Counted from the stretch's first letter, positions 1 to 7,641 are shown. The stretch is 64,000 bases of DNA from Candidatus Neomicrothrix sp. UBA2983 (GCA_002346745.1 DEAL01000036.1:567-64566); one strand, 5' to 3'. The notes: a model not told the origin generated them from the letters alone. Made by a program: numbers and translations.

Positions 1-315
1 CGGCGGCGGCTGCATCCCACCCTGGCCCTGGCCCTGGCCCTGGCCCTGGCCCTGGCCCTGGCCCATATTGTTCCCACCCTGACCGGGCTCCGGACACGTC
101 TGACCCTCCGGACACGGCGGCGGCTGCATCCCACCCTGACCGGGCTCCGGACACGTCTGGCCCTCCGGACACGGCGGCGGCTGACCGGGATCACCGGCGG
201 GCTGGTTGGCGTCACCCGGCGCGGGGCCCGGCGCGGGCTCCTGGGCAGCCACCGCCACAGGCACCATGAGGACGCTGATGGTCCCGAGCAGCAGGACACG
301 GAGCAAATGCCCCAT
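1..315 (-). CDS. Secreted Pro/Gly/Gln-rich Cys-repeat protein, C-terminus cut by window edge
   Basis: The frame opens at ATG 315..313 and stays open to base 1, so the protein is partial (105 codons visible). Residues 1-24 look like a signal peptide: a short start, a hydrophobic run rich in Leu and Val, and a probable cleavage near AVAAQE. The rest is low complexity: an Ala/Pro/Gly stretch, then a module of about 20 residues with two cysteines (CPEG-QTCPEP-GQGG) present twice, a (Gly-Gln)7 run, and the start of another module. A GGAGG stands only 3 bases before the ATG. I do not recognise a family. The cysteine pairs suggest an exported, possibly disulfide-bonded cell-surface protein; the function is unknown. 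Confidence 0.6.
   Translation of the reverse strand, partial: MGHLLRVLLLGTISVLMVPVAVAAQEPAPGPAPGDANQPAGDPGQPPPCPEGQTCPEPGQGGMQPPPCPEGQTCPEPGQGGNNMGQGQGQGQGQGQGQGGMQPPP
19..61. repeat. Hexanucleotide tandem repeat (ccctgg)7
   Basis: Seven copies of a 6-base unit encode the (Gly-Gln)7 run of the left-edge secreted protein on the minus strand. A repeat of this kind is prone to slippage, but each unit is two codons, so copy changes keep the frame. Confidence 0.85.
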
Positions 316-393
316 CGTCCTCCGCCGCGTTCCGTGTCGCATCCGACGCCCTCCTCCCCGCTTGGGGGATCGTCATCTCATTCGGATCCCACG

Positions 394-399
394 ACAGTA
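394..399 (-). promoter_or_regulatory. Possible -10 (TACTGT) for the left-edge secreted protein
   Basis: This is the best xAnnnT hexamer in the 170-base gap between the two divergent genes. It would give a leader of about 72 bases ending in the GGAGG before ATG 315. No convincing -35 is seen. Apart from this and the GATACT facing the other way, the gap 316-486 shows nothing else. Confidence 0.3.
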
Positions 400-474
400 G
401 GCCAGCGACGGCACTGACTTCCACCTTGGGGGCGGAGATGCCCGGTCCCCCGACAGTTCCCCCGACTGGGCGGC

Positions 475-480
475 GATACT
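475..480 (+). promoter_or_regulatory. -10 element GATACT, leaderless spacing to ATG 487
   Basis: The hexamer ends 6 bases before the start codon and there is no Shine-Dalgarno sequence, so the transcript probably begins at or next to the A of the ATG. Confidence 0.5.
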
Positions 481-486
481 GGCTCC

Positions 487-597
487 ATGGGCTTCGACCC
501 CCAGCGCCCCCACCGTCGGCGTCCCGCCGACCTCGCCTACGTCGCCGTCGGCGTGGTCGTGGGCGTCCTGCTCCTGCTCTGGGCGTTCCTGGGCTGA
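487..597 (+). CDS. 36-residue single-pass membrane peptide
   Basis: This short ORF encodes a basic N-terminus (residues 1-15, Arg/His/Pro rich) followed by one hydrophobic segment (about 17-35, Val/Leu rich) running to the C-terminus. It is too short for most gene finders. Support comes from the GATACT box 6 bases before the ATG, the clear transmembrane pattern and the next gene starting 3 bases after its stop, which together suggest a two-gene operon. The function is unknown; it resembles a tail-anchored peptide with the N-terminus probably cytoplasmic by the positive-inside rule. Confidence 0.5.
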   Translation: MGFDPQRPHRRRPADLAYVAVGVVVGVLLLLWAFLG

Positions 598-600
598 GCC

Positions 601-792
601 GTGGACAACCCCGAGGTTCTCGGCGAGGTGGAGGTGCGGTTCATCCAGCCCTACCAGGCGCGCAAGCCCTACGCCTGCCCGGGCTGCAACCGCGACATTC
701 CCGCCGGCCTCGGCCACGTGGTGGTCGTGCCGGTCACCGCCCCGGACCTGCGGCGCCACTGGCACCGGGGCTGCTGGGAAGGCCGGCGCTGA
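601..792 (+). CDS. Small zinc-ribbon protein (actinobacterial CPGC...HWHRxCW family)
   Basis: A 63-residue protein starting at GTG 601. It holds CPGCNRDIPAG (residues 26-36) and a C-terminal RRHWHRGCW, giving Cys2 plus His/Cys ligands for one zinc. Proteins of this pattern are widespread in actinobacteria, where they are often labelled 'ATP/GTP-binding protein' without evidence for nucleotide binding. The gene follows the 36-residue membrane peptide with a 3-base gap and has no promoter of its own, so they are probably co-transcribed. The role is unknown; DNA, RNA or protein contact through the zinc ribbon is a guess. The last codons and stop are duplicated just downstream (844-862). Confidence 0.75.
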   Translation: MDNPEVLGEVEVRFIQPYQARKPYACPGCNRDIPAGLGHVVVVPVTAPDLRRHWHRGCWEGRR

Positions 793-862
793 ACGGAACC
801 GCTGCCAACACGGTGCACTCGGCCCACTCGATGAAGTGTCGCCGGGAAGGCCGGCGCTGAAC
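776..862. repeat. 19-bp direct repeat pair spanning a gene end
   Basis: An identical 19-base sequence (gggaaggccggcgctgaac) lies at 776-794 and 844-862, 68 bases apart. The first copy holds the last codons and stop of the zinc-ribbon gene; the second is in the 78-base gap before the convergent yraN. Nothing else is seen in that gap. Confidence 0.85.
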
Positions 863-870
863 AGACCGGC

Positions 871-1251
871 TCAGAAGGCGCCCTCGACCCGCTCGATCCG
901 TCCGGGCAGGATGCCCACCACGTCGAAGCGCACCGCCATTCCGTCGCCGTGGCTGCGGCCCGGCCCGGCCAGCCATTCGGCCGCGGCCCGACGCAACCGG
1001 TCGCGACGTCGCCGGTCGACCGCCTCCAGTGGGGAGCCGTGGCGCACCGAGGAGCGCGCCTTCACCTCGCAGAAGACCACCTCGTGGGGACCGACGGCGA
1101 TCACGTCCACCTCGCCGCAGCGACCCCGCCAGTTGCGGGCGAGGATCCGGTAGCCGTCGCGCCGGTAGATCCGGACGGCGAGCTGCTCGCCCCAGCGGCC
1201 CAGCCGCAGGTGGCGGGCAGCGGGTGCGGCGGGCATGCGGTCTCGGGCCAT
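871..1251 (-). CDS. yraN: YraN/UPF0102 family nuclease-like protein
   Basis: A 126-residue protein with the Holliday-junction-resolvase-like restriction endonuclease fold signature: GEVDVIA (Glu47, Asp49) followed by EVKAR (Glu62, Lys64), the D/E-xK site typical of this superfamily. UPF0102 proteins have no settled function; they are often found beside rplS or rnhB as here. The gene lies 60 bases after rplS on the same strand but has its own TACGCT box 6 bases before the ATG, so it is probably also transcribed separately as a leaderless message. Confidence 0.88.
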   Translation of the reverse strand: MARDRMPAAPAARHLRLGRWGEQLAVRIYRRDGYRILARNWRGRCGEVDVIAVGPHEVVFCEVKARSSVRHGSPLEAVDRRRRDRLRRAAAEWLAGPGRSHGDGMAVRFDVVGILPGRIERVEGAF

Positions 1252-1257
1252 GGCCCG

Positions 1258-1263
1258 AGCGTA
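1258..1263 (-). promoter_or_regulatory. -10 element TACGCT before yraN, leaderless spacing
   Basis: Six bases separate the hexamer from ATG 1251. It sits in the 60-base gap after rplS and gives yraN a promoter independent of the ribosomal operon. Confidence 0.5.
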
Positions 1264-1311
1264 GGGACGACCGGTGACAGTCGATCCGGCCCCGGTGGGG
1301 CCATCAGCCGG

Positions 1312-1659
1312 TCAGAACTCCCGCTTCTCCTTGACCTTCGCCTTCTTCCCGACGCGGTTGCGCAGGTAGTAGAGCTTGGCCCGCCGGACATCGCCGCGGG
1401 ACACGACCTCGATGTGGTCGATGACCGGCGAGTGGACCGGGAAGGTCCGCTCGACGCCGACGTTGAAGCTGAACTTGCGGACGGTGAAGGTCTCGCGGAC
1501 ACCGCTGCCCTGGCGGCGGATCACGGCACCCTCGAACACCTGGATGCGCTGGCGGTTGCCCTCGACCACGCGCACGTGGACCTTGAGGGTGTCGCCGATG
1601 CCGAAGTCGGGCACGTCGTCGCGGAGGTTGGCCTGGTCGACGAGGTCGGTGCGCTGCAT
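1312..1659 (-). CDS. rplS: 50S ribosomal protein L19
   Basis: A 115-residue protein covering the full L19 length. Recognisable parts are [15 protein letters not shown], the [10 protein letters not shown] strand, [11 protein letters not shown] and the basic C-terminal tail with [10 protein letters not shown]19 sits at the 30S-50S interface. The start at ATG 1659 is preceded by AGGAA at 5 bases and matches the family N-terminus; upstream in-frame codons lie in the spacer and are not coding-like. It follows trmD by 121 bases, the usual trmD-rplS order, and an internal promoter is possible. Confidence 0.97.
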   Translation of the reverse strand: MQRTDLVDQANLRDDVPDFGIGDTLKVHVRVVEGNRQRIQVFEGAVIRRQGSGVRETFTVRKFSFNVGVERTFPVHSPVIDHIEVVSRGDVRRAKLYYLRNRVGKKAKVKEKREF

Positions 1660-1735
1660 GGTCGTTCCTGACTGGGGCCTGGGCGGAGAAGGGCGTTCGT
1701 GGTGGCCGGCGCAGGGGCGCATCGACCGACCGGGA

Positions 1736-1741
1736 AGCATA
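1736..1741 (-). promoter_or_regulatory. Possible internal -10 (TATGCT) for rplS
   Basis: This hexamer in the trmD-rplS spacer would give a leader of about 70 bases carrying the AGGAA ribosome binding site. The -35 is poor. Confidence 0.35.
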
Positions 1742-1780
1742 CGGGCGCCGCTGGAGCAACCGTCGCGGTCCACGGTCACG

Positions 1781-2512
1781 TCAGTCCCCGGACGGCTCCC
1801 CGTGCTCCTCGAGCAGGGTGCGTTCCTCCTCGGTCAGCCCGCCCCGACGCTCGATCAGGTCGGGACGACGCTCGAGGGTGCGGCGCAACGACTGGGCCCG
1901 ACGCCAGGCGGCGACCCGGCCGTGATCGCCGGAACGCAGGACCTCAGGGACCAAATGACCTCGGAAGTCGGCGGGACGGGTGTACTGCGGGTACTCCAGC
2001 AGCCCTGAGGTGAACGACTCCTCGTCGACGGAGGCCTCGTTGCCGAGCACACCCGGCAGCAGGCGGGCTACCGCCTCGATGACGACCAGTGCCGCCAGTT
2101 CGCCGCCGGCCAGCACGACGTCGCCGATGGAGAGTCCGCCGTCGCAGAGTTCGGTTCGGATCCGCTCGTCGACACCCTCGTAGCGGCCACACAGGAGGGA
2201 GAAGCCGTCGAGGTCGGCCAGGTCCCTCGCCGCAGCCTGGTCGAAGGTGTGACCGGCCGGGTCGAGCAGGATCAACGGCCGGGGCGGGTCGACCGCCTCG
2301 ACGGCAGCGAACACCGGTTCGGGCATCAGCACCATGCCGGCGCCGCCGCCGAAGGGGCTGTCGTCGACGCTGCGGTGGACGTCGGTGGTGGCGGCGCGCA
2401 GGTCGCGGGCCGTCACCTCGAGCAGGCCGGCCTCTGCGGCCCGGCCGAGGATGCTGCGCCCGGCGTACCCGTCGATGAGTTCGGGGAAGATCGTGAAGAC
2501 GTCGATGCGCAT
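1781..2512 (-). CDS. trmD: tRNA (guanine-37-N1)-methyltransferase
   Basis: TrmD uses S-adenosylmethionine to methylate G37 next to the anticodon, preventing +1 frameshifts. The 243-residue protein shows the N-terminal [19 protein letters not shown] (50-60), the knot region [13 protein letters not shown] (107-118) and [15 protein letters not shown] (128-142), all hallmarks of the SPOUT fold. Its ATG follows the rimM stop by 2 bases, so the two are translationally linked. Confidence 0.97.
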   Translation of the reverse strand: MRIDVFTIFPELIDGYAGRSILGRAAEAGLLEVTARDLRAATTDVHRSVDDSPFGGGAGMVLMPEPVFAAVEAVDPPRPLILLDPAGHTFDQAAARDLADLDGFSLLCGRYEGVDERIRTELCDGGLSIGDVVLAGGELAALVVIEAVARLLPGVLGNEASVDEESFTSGLLEYPQYTRPADFRGHLVPEVLRSGDHGRVAAWRRAQSLRRTLERRPDLIERRGGLTEEERTLLEEHGEPSGD

Positions 2513-2514
2513 GG

Positions 2515-3066
2515 TCAGTCCCGATCATCCAGCAGGCCGTCGGGTACCTCCACCACGAGGCGCTCCCCCGGCTGGTGGTCGACCACGAAGACCGAGGGGA
2601 CGAGGCGACCGTCCTCGAGTTCGAGCAGGTCGCTGGCCGGGTTCTCCACGACCGCCCGGACCCGGCCGTGTCCGTGGCCGTGCTGGTCGACGACGGCGAG
2701 GCCGACGACCTCGTGGACCCAGAGGGTCTCGTCGTCGGGATCGTCCAGCGGCTCGGCCGAGAGGACGACGCCGCGCCACGCCTCGGCGGCGTCGCGGTCC
2801 AGAATGGCGTCGAACCGGACCAGGAAGCGGTGCTGGTGGGTCCGGCTGGCCTGGACGGTCAGGTCGCCCCGATCGGTCGCCAGGACGGTGCCGGGCGCCA
2901 GGCGGTCGTGGCGCGGGGTGTGGAGGGTGACGACGACCTCGCCGCGGACGCCGTGCGGTCGGTCAATCCGGCCGACCTCGAGGAGGCGGGGCGCCTCGAT
3001 GGCGATGCCCCGATCAGTCGACGAAGTCGACGTCGACCTCGGTCTCGTCGCGGACGGCGGCGGCAC
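2515..3066 (-). CDS. rimM: 16S rRNA processing protein RimM (start uncertain)
   Basis: RimM binds S19 and helps mature the 30S head. The family sequence begins at LLEVGRIDRPHGVRGEVVV and ends with a PRC-barrel half (VPSVFVVDHQPGERLVVEVPDGLLD). The first conventional start in frame is GTG 3066, which would add about 26 unlike residues encoded inside the 3' end of khpA. No ATG, GTG or TTG lies at the expected position; ATC codons at 3006..3004 and 3000..2998, just after the khpA stop (3014), are the only candidates there. The true protein may therefore be about 161-163 residues with a rare ATC start, or about 183 residues with a 53-base gene overlap. Confidence 0.9.
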   Translation of the reverse strand: MPPPSATRPRSTSTSSTDRGIAIEAPRLLEVGRIDRPHGVRGEVVVTLHTPRHDRLAPGTVLATDRGDLTVQASRTHQHRFLVRFDAILDRDAAEAWRGVVLSAEPLDDPDDETLWVHEVVGLAVVDQHGHGHGRVRAVVENPASDLLELEDGRLVPSVFVVDHQPGERLVVEVPDGLLDDRD

Positions 3067-3262
3067 GCACGATGGTGCGGATGGCGTTGGCCACCCGGCC
3101 CCGCTTGCCGATGACGCGACCCATGTCGCCGTCGGCGACCGTGACGGAGAAGGTGCAGCGCTCGTCGCCGGAGGTCTCGATGCGGACCTCGTCGGGGTTC
3201 TCGACGATCGAACGGATCAGGTAGCCGAGGACGTTCTCGGCCGTGGGGGCCTCGGCGCTCAT
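3014..3262 (-). CDS. khpA: KH-domain RNA-binding protein KhpA (YlqC)
   Basis: An 82-residue single KH domain. The GxxG loop is GKRG in MGRVIGKRGRVANAIRTIV (about residues 47-65). Known KhpA proteins pair with KhpB/Jag and bind many RNAs, affecting cell elongation and division. The position between rpsP and rimM is the standard one. Its ATG overlaps the rpsP stop by 4 bases (ATGA), indicating coupled translation. Confidence 0.93.
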   Translation of the reverse strand: MSAEAPTAENVLGYLIRSIVENPDEVRIETSGDERCTFSVTVADGDMGRVIGKRGRVANAIRTIVRAAAVRDETEVDVDFVD

Positions 3263-3720
3263 TCTTCTTCCTCGGCGGCGACGGCCTCGTCGGCAGCGGC
3301 GTCCTCAGCGGGCGCCTCGTCCAGCGGGGCCTCCTCGACGGCGGCTTCCTCAGCGGTCGCCTCGTCCACCGGGGCCTCCTCGACGGGGGCTTCCTCGGCG
3401 GTCGCCTCGTCCACCGGGGCCTCCTCGACGGGGGCGGGTGCGGCGGCCGGCGCGGCGGCGGGCTCGCCCCGGAAGTCCTCCCAGGCGCCCGAGATCTTCA
3501 GCAGCTTCTCGACGCGTTCGGTGGGCTGGGCGCCGTTGCGCAGCCACGCCACGGCCTTCTCGTTGTCGATCTCGATCACCGAGGGGTCGCGGCGGGGGTC
3601 GTAGAACCCCAGCGCCTCGATGATGCGGCCGTTGCGCGCCTTGCGCGAGTCGGCGGCGACCAGGCGGTAGGTCGGCTGCTTCTTCTTCCCCATCCGCATC
3701 AGGCGGAGCTTCACGGCCAC
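3259..3720 (-). CDS. rpsP: 30S ribosomal protein S16 with long acidic Ala/Glu tail
   Basis: Residues 1-85 are a normal S16 (MAVKLRLMRMGKKKQPTYR, then ADSRKARNGRIIEALGFYDP). Residues 86-153 are an added tail of Ala, Pro, Glu and Asp with three related 15-residue units (pattern PVEEAPVDEATAEEA, the third degenerate) and an EEEE end. Actinobacterial S16 proteins often carry acidic tails, but most bacterial S16 are near 80-90 residues. Start is GTG 3720; the family N-terminus fits. It heads the khpA-rimM-trmD run, 172 bases downstream of ffh. Confidence 0.96.
   Translation of the reverse strand: MAVKLRLMRMGKKKQPTYRLVAADSRKARNGRIIEALGFYDPRRDPSVIEIDNEKAVAWLRNGAQPTERVEKLLKISGAWEDFRGEPAAAPAAAPAPVEEAPVDEATAEEAPVEEAPVDEATAEEAAVEEAPLDEAPAEDAAADEAVAAEEEE
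3265..3440. repeat. 45-bp imperfect repeat in the rpsP tail
   Basis: Two near-identical 45-base units plus a diverged third encode the 15-residue Glu-Ala-Pro repeats of the S16 tail. All changes keep the frame and the acidic character. Confidence 0.75.
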
Positions 3721-3892
3721 GTCGGGCTCACTCTCTCATCGTTGGAACTGCTCGAAGGCTCGGATCCGGGCGGACATCGGGGTCGCACCCGGCGATCCGG
3801 CGTCCTCGGGTGGGACTCGACGGACCGGAGGAACAGTCTGCCGGGAACCGCGGGGCTTTCCATCCCCGCGGCCGGATCGCTTCGCGGTGCGG

Positions 3893-5392
3893 TCAACGCG
3901 GCGGCAGTCCGCCGCCGGGCCCACCGAATTGGCCGAGATCGAGGCCCTCCAGCGGATTGTCGCCACCCAGGCCGGGCAGCGCCAGGCCTTTCTTGGGCAC
4001 CGCCACGGGGCCCTTGGGGGTGGTGCGCCCGCTGCGCCCCCTCGCGCCCTTCTTTCCACCCTTCCCGCGCTTGCCGCCACGGCCCCTGCCGCCCGCCCGC
4101 GAACCGGCGCCGCCCATCTGCTTCATCATCTTGCGCATCTCACGGAACTGCCGGACCAGCTGGCTGACCTCGGTGGCCTGGGTGCCGCTGCCGGCGGCGA
4201 TTCGTGCCCGCCGGGAACCATCGATGACGTCGGGATCGACGCGCTCCGCCGGCGTCATCGAGTTGATGATCCCCTCGATGCGGTCGATACGCCGCTCATC
4301 GACGTCTGCCTCCACGTCCTTGAGCTGCTGTCCCATGCCGGGGACCATCTTCATGAGGTTGCTGACCGGACCCATCGTTCGGATCTGGCGCAGCTGCTCC
4401 AGGAAGTCGTCGAGCGTGAAGGTGCCCTCGAGCATCCGGGCGGCGGCCGCCTCGGCCTGCTCCTTCTCGAAGGTCTCCTCGGCCTTCTCGATGAGCGTCT
4501 CGACGTCGCCCATGCCGAGGATGCGGCTGGCTAGGCGGTCGGGGTGGAACGGCTCGAGGTCCTCGAGGGCCTCGCCGGTCGAGGCGAAGGCGATCGGGCG
4601 GCCGACAACCTCCCTGACCGACAGGGCGGCGCCGCCCCGGGCGTCGCCGTCCAGCTTGGTGAGGATGACGGCATCCAGCTCGAGCCGCTCGTGGAAGGCC
4701 TCGGCGACGTTGACGGCGTCCTGGCCGGTCATGGCGTCGACGACGAGGAACGTGTAGTGGGGCTCCAGCACGCCGGAGACCTCGGCGACCTCGGCCATCA
4801 GCTCCTCGTCGACGGCCAGTCGGCCGGCGGTATCGCAGATCAGGACGTCGCGGCCGAGCCGACGGGCCTCGGCGAGGCCGGCGGCGGCGACCGCCACCGG
4901 GTCGCTGGCCTCGCTGAAGACCGGGACGTCCAGGCGCCCACCGAGGGTCCGCAACTGCTCGACGGCCGCCGGTCGGGCCAGGTCGGCGCCCACGAGGAGC
5001 GGGTTGCGGCCCTTCGCCTTGAACCAGCGGGCCAACTTGGCGGCCGTGGTCGTCTTGCCGGAGCCCTGCAGCCCCGCCAGGAGGACCACCGTCGGTGGCT
5101 TCGAGGCGAAGGTGATCGGCATCGTCTCGCCGCCGAGCACCCCGGTGAGCTCCTCGAGGACGATCTTGACGACCTGCTGACCGGGGTTGAGCACCCCGCT
5201 GAGCTCGTCGCCGAGCGCACGTTCGCGGATGCGGTCCTGGAGGGTCCGGACGACGGCCAGGTTGACGTCGGCCTCGAGGAGGGCGACCCGGATCTCGCGG
5301 AGGATCTCGTCGACCTCGGCGGGGCCGAGTCGGCCCTTCCCGCGGATGTTGCGGAGGATCCCCTCGAAGCGGCTGGTCAGGCTCTCGAACAC
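3893..5392 (-). CDS. ffh: Signal recognition particle protein Ffh (SRP54)
   Basis: The 499-residue protein has the N domain (1-90), the G domain with P-loop GLQGSGKTT (107-115), DLARPAA (137-143), DTAGR and TKLDG, and a Met-rich M domain (about 300-440) that binds 4.5S RNA and signal sequences (MGPVSNLMKMVPGM, RKMMKQMGG). A basic Gly/Arg/Lys tail and a Gly/Pro/Leu end follow. The start GTG 5392 has GAGGA at 7 bases and follows the ftsY stop by 24 bases. Ffh and FtsY act together in co-translational membrane targeting. Confidence 0.97.
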   Translation of the reverse strand: MFESLTSRFEGILRNIRGKGRLGPAEVDEILREIRVALLEADVNLAVVRTLQDRIRERALGDELSGVLNPGQQVVKIVLEELTGVLGGETMPITFASKPPTVVLLAGLQGSGKTTTAAKLARWFKAKGRNPLLVGADLARPAAVEQLRTLGGRLDVPVFSEASDPVAVAAAGLAEARRLGRDVLICDTAGRLAVDEELMAEVAEVSGVLEPHYTFLVVDAMTGQDAVNVAEAFHERLELDAVILTKLDGDARGGAALSVREVVGRPIAFASTGEALEDLEPFHPDRLASRILGMGDVETLIEKAEETFEKEQAEAAAARMLEGTFTLDDFLEQLRQIRTMGPVSNLMKMVPGMGQQLKDVEADVDERRIDRIEGIINSMTPAERVDPDVIDGSRRARIAAGSGTQATEVSQLVRQFREMRKMMKQMGGAGSRAGGRGRGGKRGKGGKKGARGRSGRTTPKGPVAVPKKGLALPGLGGDNPLEGLDLGQFGGPGGGLPPR

Positions 5393-5416
5393 GTGTTGGT
5401 CCTCACTCCACTGGGC

Positions 5417-6307
5417 TCACTCGAACAGGGCGTCGACGAAGTCGGCGGGGTCGAACGGCAGGAGGTCGTCGGGCCCCTCCCCCACGCCAACTAGCTTGAC
5501 GGGCAGGCCCAGTTCGGCCTCCACGGCGAGCACGATGCCGCCCTTGGCGGAGCCGTCCAGCTTGGTCAGCACGAGGCCGGTGACGTCGGCGGCCTCGGTG
5601 AACTGGCGGGCCTGCACGAGGCCGTTCTGGCCGGTCATGGCGTCGAGCACCAGCAGCGTCTCGGTGACCGTGCCGGCGCCCTTCTCGGCGACCCGCCGCA
5701 CCTTGAACAGCTCGTCCATCAGGTTCTGCCGGGTGTGGACGCGTCCGGCGGTGTCGGCCAACACCAGGTCGGCGCCCTGGGCGGCGGCGTGCTCGACGGC
5801 GTCGAAGACCACCGATCCGGGATCGGCGCCCTCGGCGCCCCGGACGACGGTGACTCCCACACGTTCCGCCCAAAGCGACAGCTGGTCGGCGGCGGCGGCC
5901 CGGTAGGTGTCGCCTGCCGCGAGAACGACGCGGTGGCCGTCCGCCACCTGCCGGCGACCCAGCTTGCCGATCGTGGTCGTCTTGCCGACGCCGTTGACGC
6001 CCACGAACAGCCAGACGCTCGGCGACCCCCCGGTGGCGAGGGTCCGGTCGGCGCCATCCAGCCGGCCGAGCATCTCCTCCTTGAGCAGGCCCAGGATGCG
6101 GTCGGCGTCGTCCACCCCGGACTCGGCGGCGCGGCGGCGGACCGCGTCAAGCAGCGACGAGGCGAGGCCGACGCCGGCGTCGGCGAGGACGAGGGCGTCC
6201 TCGAGTTCATCCCAGGTTGCCGGATCGACAGTCCCGCGTCCACGGACCCCGGTGAGGCCGCTTCCCAATGCCCCACGGGCGCGTCCGAGGCGGGAACGGA
6301 GGCTCAT
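5417..6307 (-). CDS. ftsY: SRP receptor GTPase FtsY
   Basis: A 296-residue NG-domain GTPase: GVNGVGKTT (103-111), DTYRAAA (133-139), DTAGR (185-189), and TKLDGSAKGG with GEGPDDLLPFDP near the end. The acidic A domain of E. coli FtsY is missing; the N-terminal 25 residues are short and basic, as in several actinobacteria. It is the first gene of the minus-strand translation/secretion operon, with TAGGCT 9 bases before its ATG and no good Shine-Dalgarno sequence. Confidence 0.96.
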   Translation of the reverse strand: MSLRSRLGRARGALGSGLTGVRGRGTVDPATWDELEDALVLADAGVGLASSLLDAVRRRAAESGVDDADRILGLLKEEMLGRLDGADRTLATGGSPSVWLFVGVNGVGKTTTIGKLGRRQVADGHRVVLAAGDTYRAAAADQLSLWAERVGVTVVRGAEGADPGSVVFDAVEHAAAQGADLVLADTAGRVHTRQNLMDELFKVRRVAEKGAGTVTETLLVLDAMTGQNGLVQARQFTEAADVTGLVLTKLDGSAKGGIVLAVEAELGLPVKLVGVGEGPDDLLPFDPADFVDALFE

Positions 6308-6316
6308 GGCGGGGGC

Positions 6317-6322
6317 AGCCTA
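6317..6322 (-). promoter_or_regulatory. -10 element TAGGCT before ftsY
   Basis: Nine bases separate the hexamer from ATG 6307, giving a leader of at most a few bases. It is the likely promoter of ftsY-ffh and perhaps the whole rpsP-trmD run. Confidence 0.45.
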
Positions 6323-6384
6323 ATGGGGGCGCCCCCGTGGTCGGAGGGGCTCCCGGGGAACCGCGACGACGCCCCGGTCCCCGA

Positions 6385-7641
6385 TCACTCGATGAAGTCG
6401 TCCAGCGATCCCAGCTCGACAACGGCGGTGCGCACGTCGCCGTCCCGTTCGAACTCGAGTTCGACCGCCATGCCCGGCAGGCGCAGCTGGATGTCAGCGC
6501 CGAGGTCGTCCATGGCGGACAGCAGCCGACCATCGGAGCGGAGGATGAGGTCGCCCGCCTCGAGGCCGGCGGCGTCGGCGGGCGACCCGGGTTCGACCTC
6601 GTTGATGAGGGCACCCGGTCGTCCGTCGGTCGTCGACGTGCCGATGATGCCCAGCCATGCTGTCCCGATCGGCTCGCCGGCCAGGAGTCGCTCGGCGACG
6701 ACGATGACGGTGTCGCTCGGGAGAGCGAAGCCCACGCCGGCGTTGGCGATGCCGAAGCCGCCGGTGGTGCGGATCGAGGTGTTCATCCCGATCACCCGGC
6801 CGGACCGGTCGGCCAGCGGTCCTCCCGAGTTGCCCGGGTTGATCGGTGCGTCGGTCTGGATCATCGAGACGCGGGCGCAGTCGGCCGTCATCTGGCGCCC
6901 GAGGTTGCACCCGAAGGAGGGGACGACCCGGCCGGTGGCGCTCACGATGCCGGCGGTCACCGTCTGGGTGAGGTCGAACGGGCTGCCGACGGCCACCGCC
7001 AACTGACCGACACGGGCCGGCTCACCGAGGGCGAACGTGGCGGGAACGAGGTCGGGGGCGTCCTCGTCGAGGCGCAGCACGGCGACGTCGCGGCGGATGT
7101 CGGCGCCGACGACGGTGGCGTCGATCTGCCGTCCGCTGGCGAGGACGACGCCGACCTCCAGGCCGGCCAGTTCCTCGTCGGTCGCCGACTCTTCGATCAG
7201 CACGTGGGCGTTGGTGACGACGTGGCCGCGGTCGTCGAGGGCGATACCGGATCCCTGGCCGTAGTCGGCCACGTAGACCAGTACCACCGACGGCGACACC
7301 GCCTCGGCCACGGCCACCACGGGCTCGTCGCCGGGTTCGGCGACCGGCGCCTCGCCGGACCGCACGGTGATGCCCGAGGCAGTCGTCGCCAGCGTGCCCG
7401 CCTCGCCGTCGCCAGCGTCACCGAGCAGCCAGCCGACGGCGATGCCGGCGGCGACCAGCACGACGGCGACCGTACCGGCGACGAGCGCTCCGACGCCGCG
7501 GGTGACGACCTTGTCGACCGGTCCGACCGGCGTCGGGAGGGGTGCGGCGACGTCGTGAGACGGCGCGTCGACGCCCTGAGGCTCAGGGGTGTCTTCGTGT
7601 TCCACGCCGTCCACCCGCCCAGTATCCCGGTCGGAGGTCAC
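6385..7641 (-). CDS. Membrane-anchored trypsin-like serine protease with PDZ domain (HtrA/PepD type)
   Basis: A 418-residue protein: cytoplasmic N-terminus (1-46), one transmembrane segment (about 47-73), protease domain (about 105-310) and PDZ domain (about 325-410). The triad is visible as His146 (TNAHV), Asp185 (RRDVAVL) and Ser272 (GNSGGPL). Cys245 and Cys255 lie in an extracytoplasmic loop and could form a disulfide. HtrA proteases degrade or refold damaged envelope proteins. The GTG start overlaps the kinase stop (GTGA), so regulator, kinase and protease form one operon, like mprA-mprB-pepD of mycobacteria. Confidence 0.92.
   Translation of the reverse strand: MTSDRDTGRVDGVEHEDTPEPQGVDAPSHDVAAPLPTPVGPVDKVVTRGVGALVAGTVAVVLVAAGIAVGWLLGDAGDGEAGTLATTASGITVRSGEAPVAEPGDEPVVAVAEAVSPSVVLVYVADYGQGSGIALDDRGHVVTNAHVLIEESATDEELAGLEVGVVLASGRQIDATVVGADIRRDVAVLRLDEDAPDLVPATFALGEPARVGQLAVAVGSPFDLTQTVTAGIVSATGRVVPSFGCNLGRQMTADCARVSMIQTDAPINPGNSGGPLADRSGRVIGMNTSIRTTGGFGIANAGVGFALPSDTVIVVAERLLAGEPIGTAWLGIIGTSTTDGRPGALINEVEPGSPADAAGLEAGDLILRSDGRLLSAMDDLGADIQLRLPGMAVELEFERDGDVRTAVVELGSLDDFIE

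Noticed and set aside
793..870. Possible terminator or small RNA between the zinc-ribbon gene and yraN
   Set aside because: Only the direct repeat and weak GC pairings are visible; no stable hairpin with a T run.
3721..3892. 4.5S RNA gene near ffh
   Set aside because: No GGAA-tetraloop-like helix 8 or T-rich end was seen in the gap; the RNA gene is probably elsewhere.
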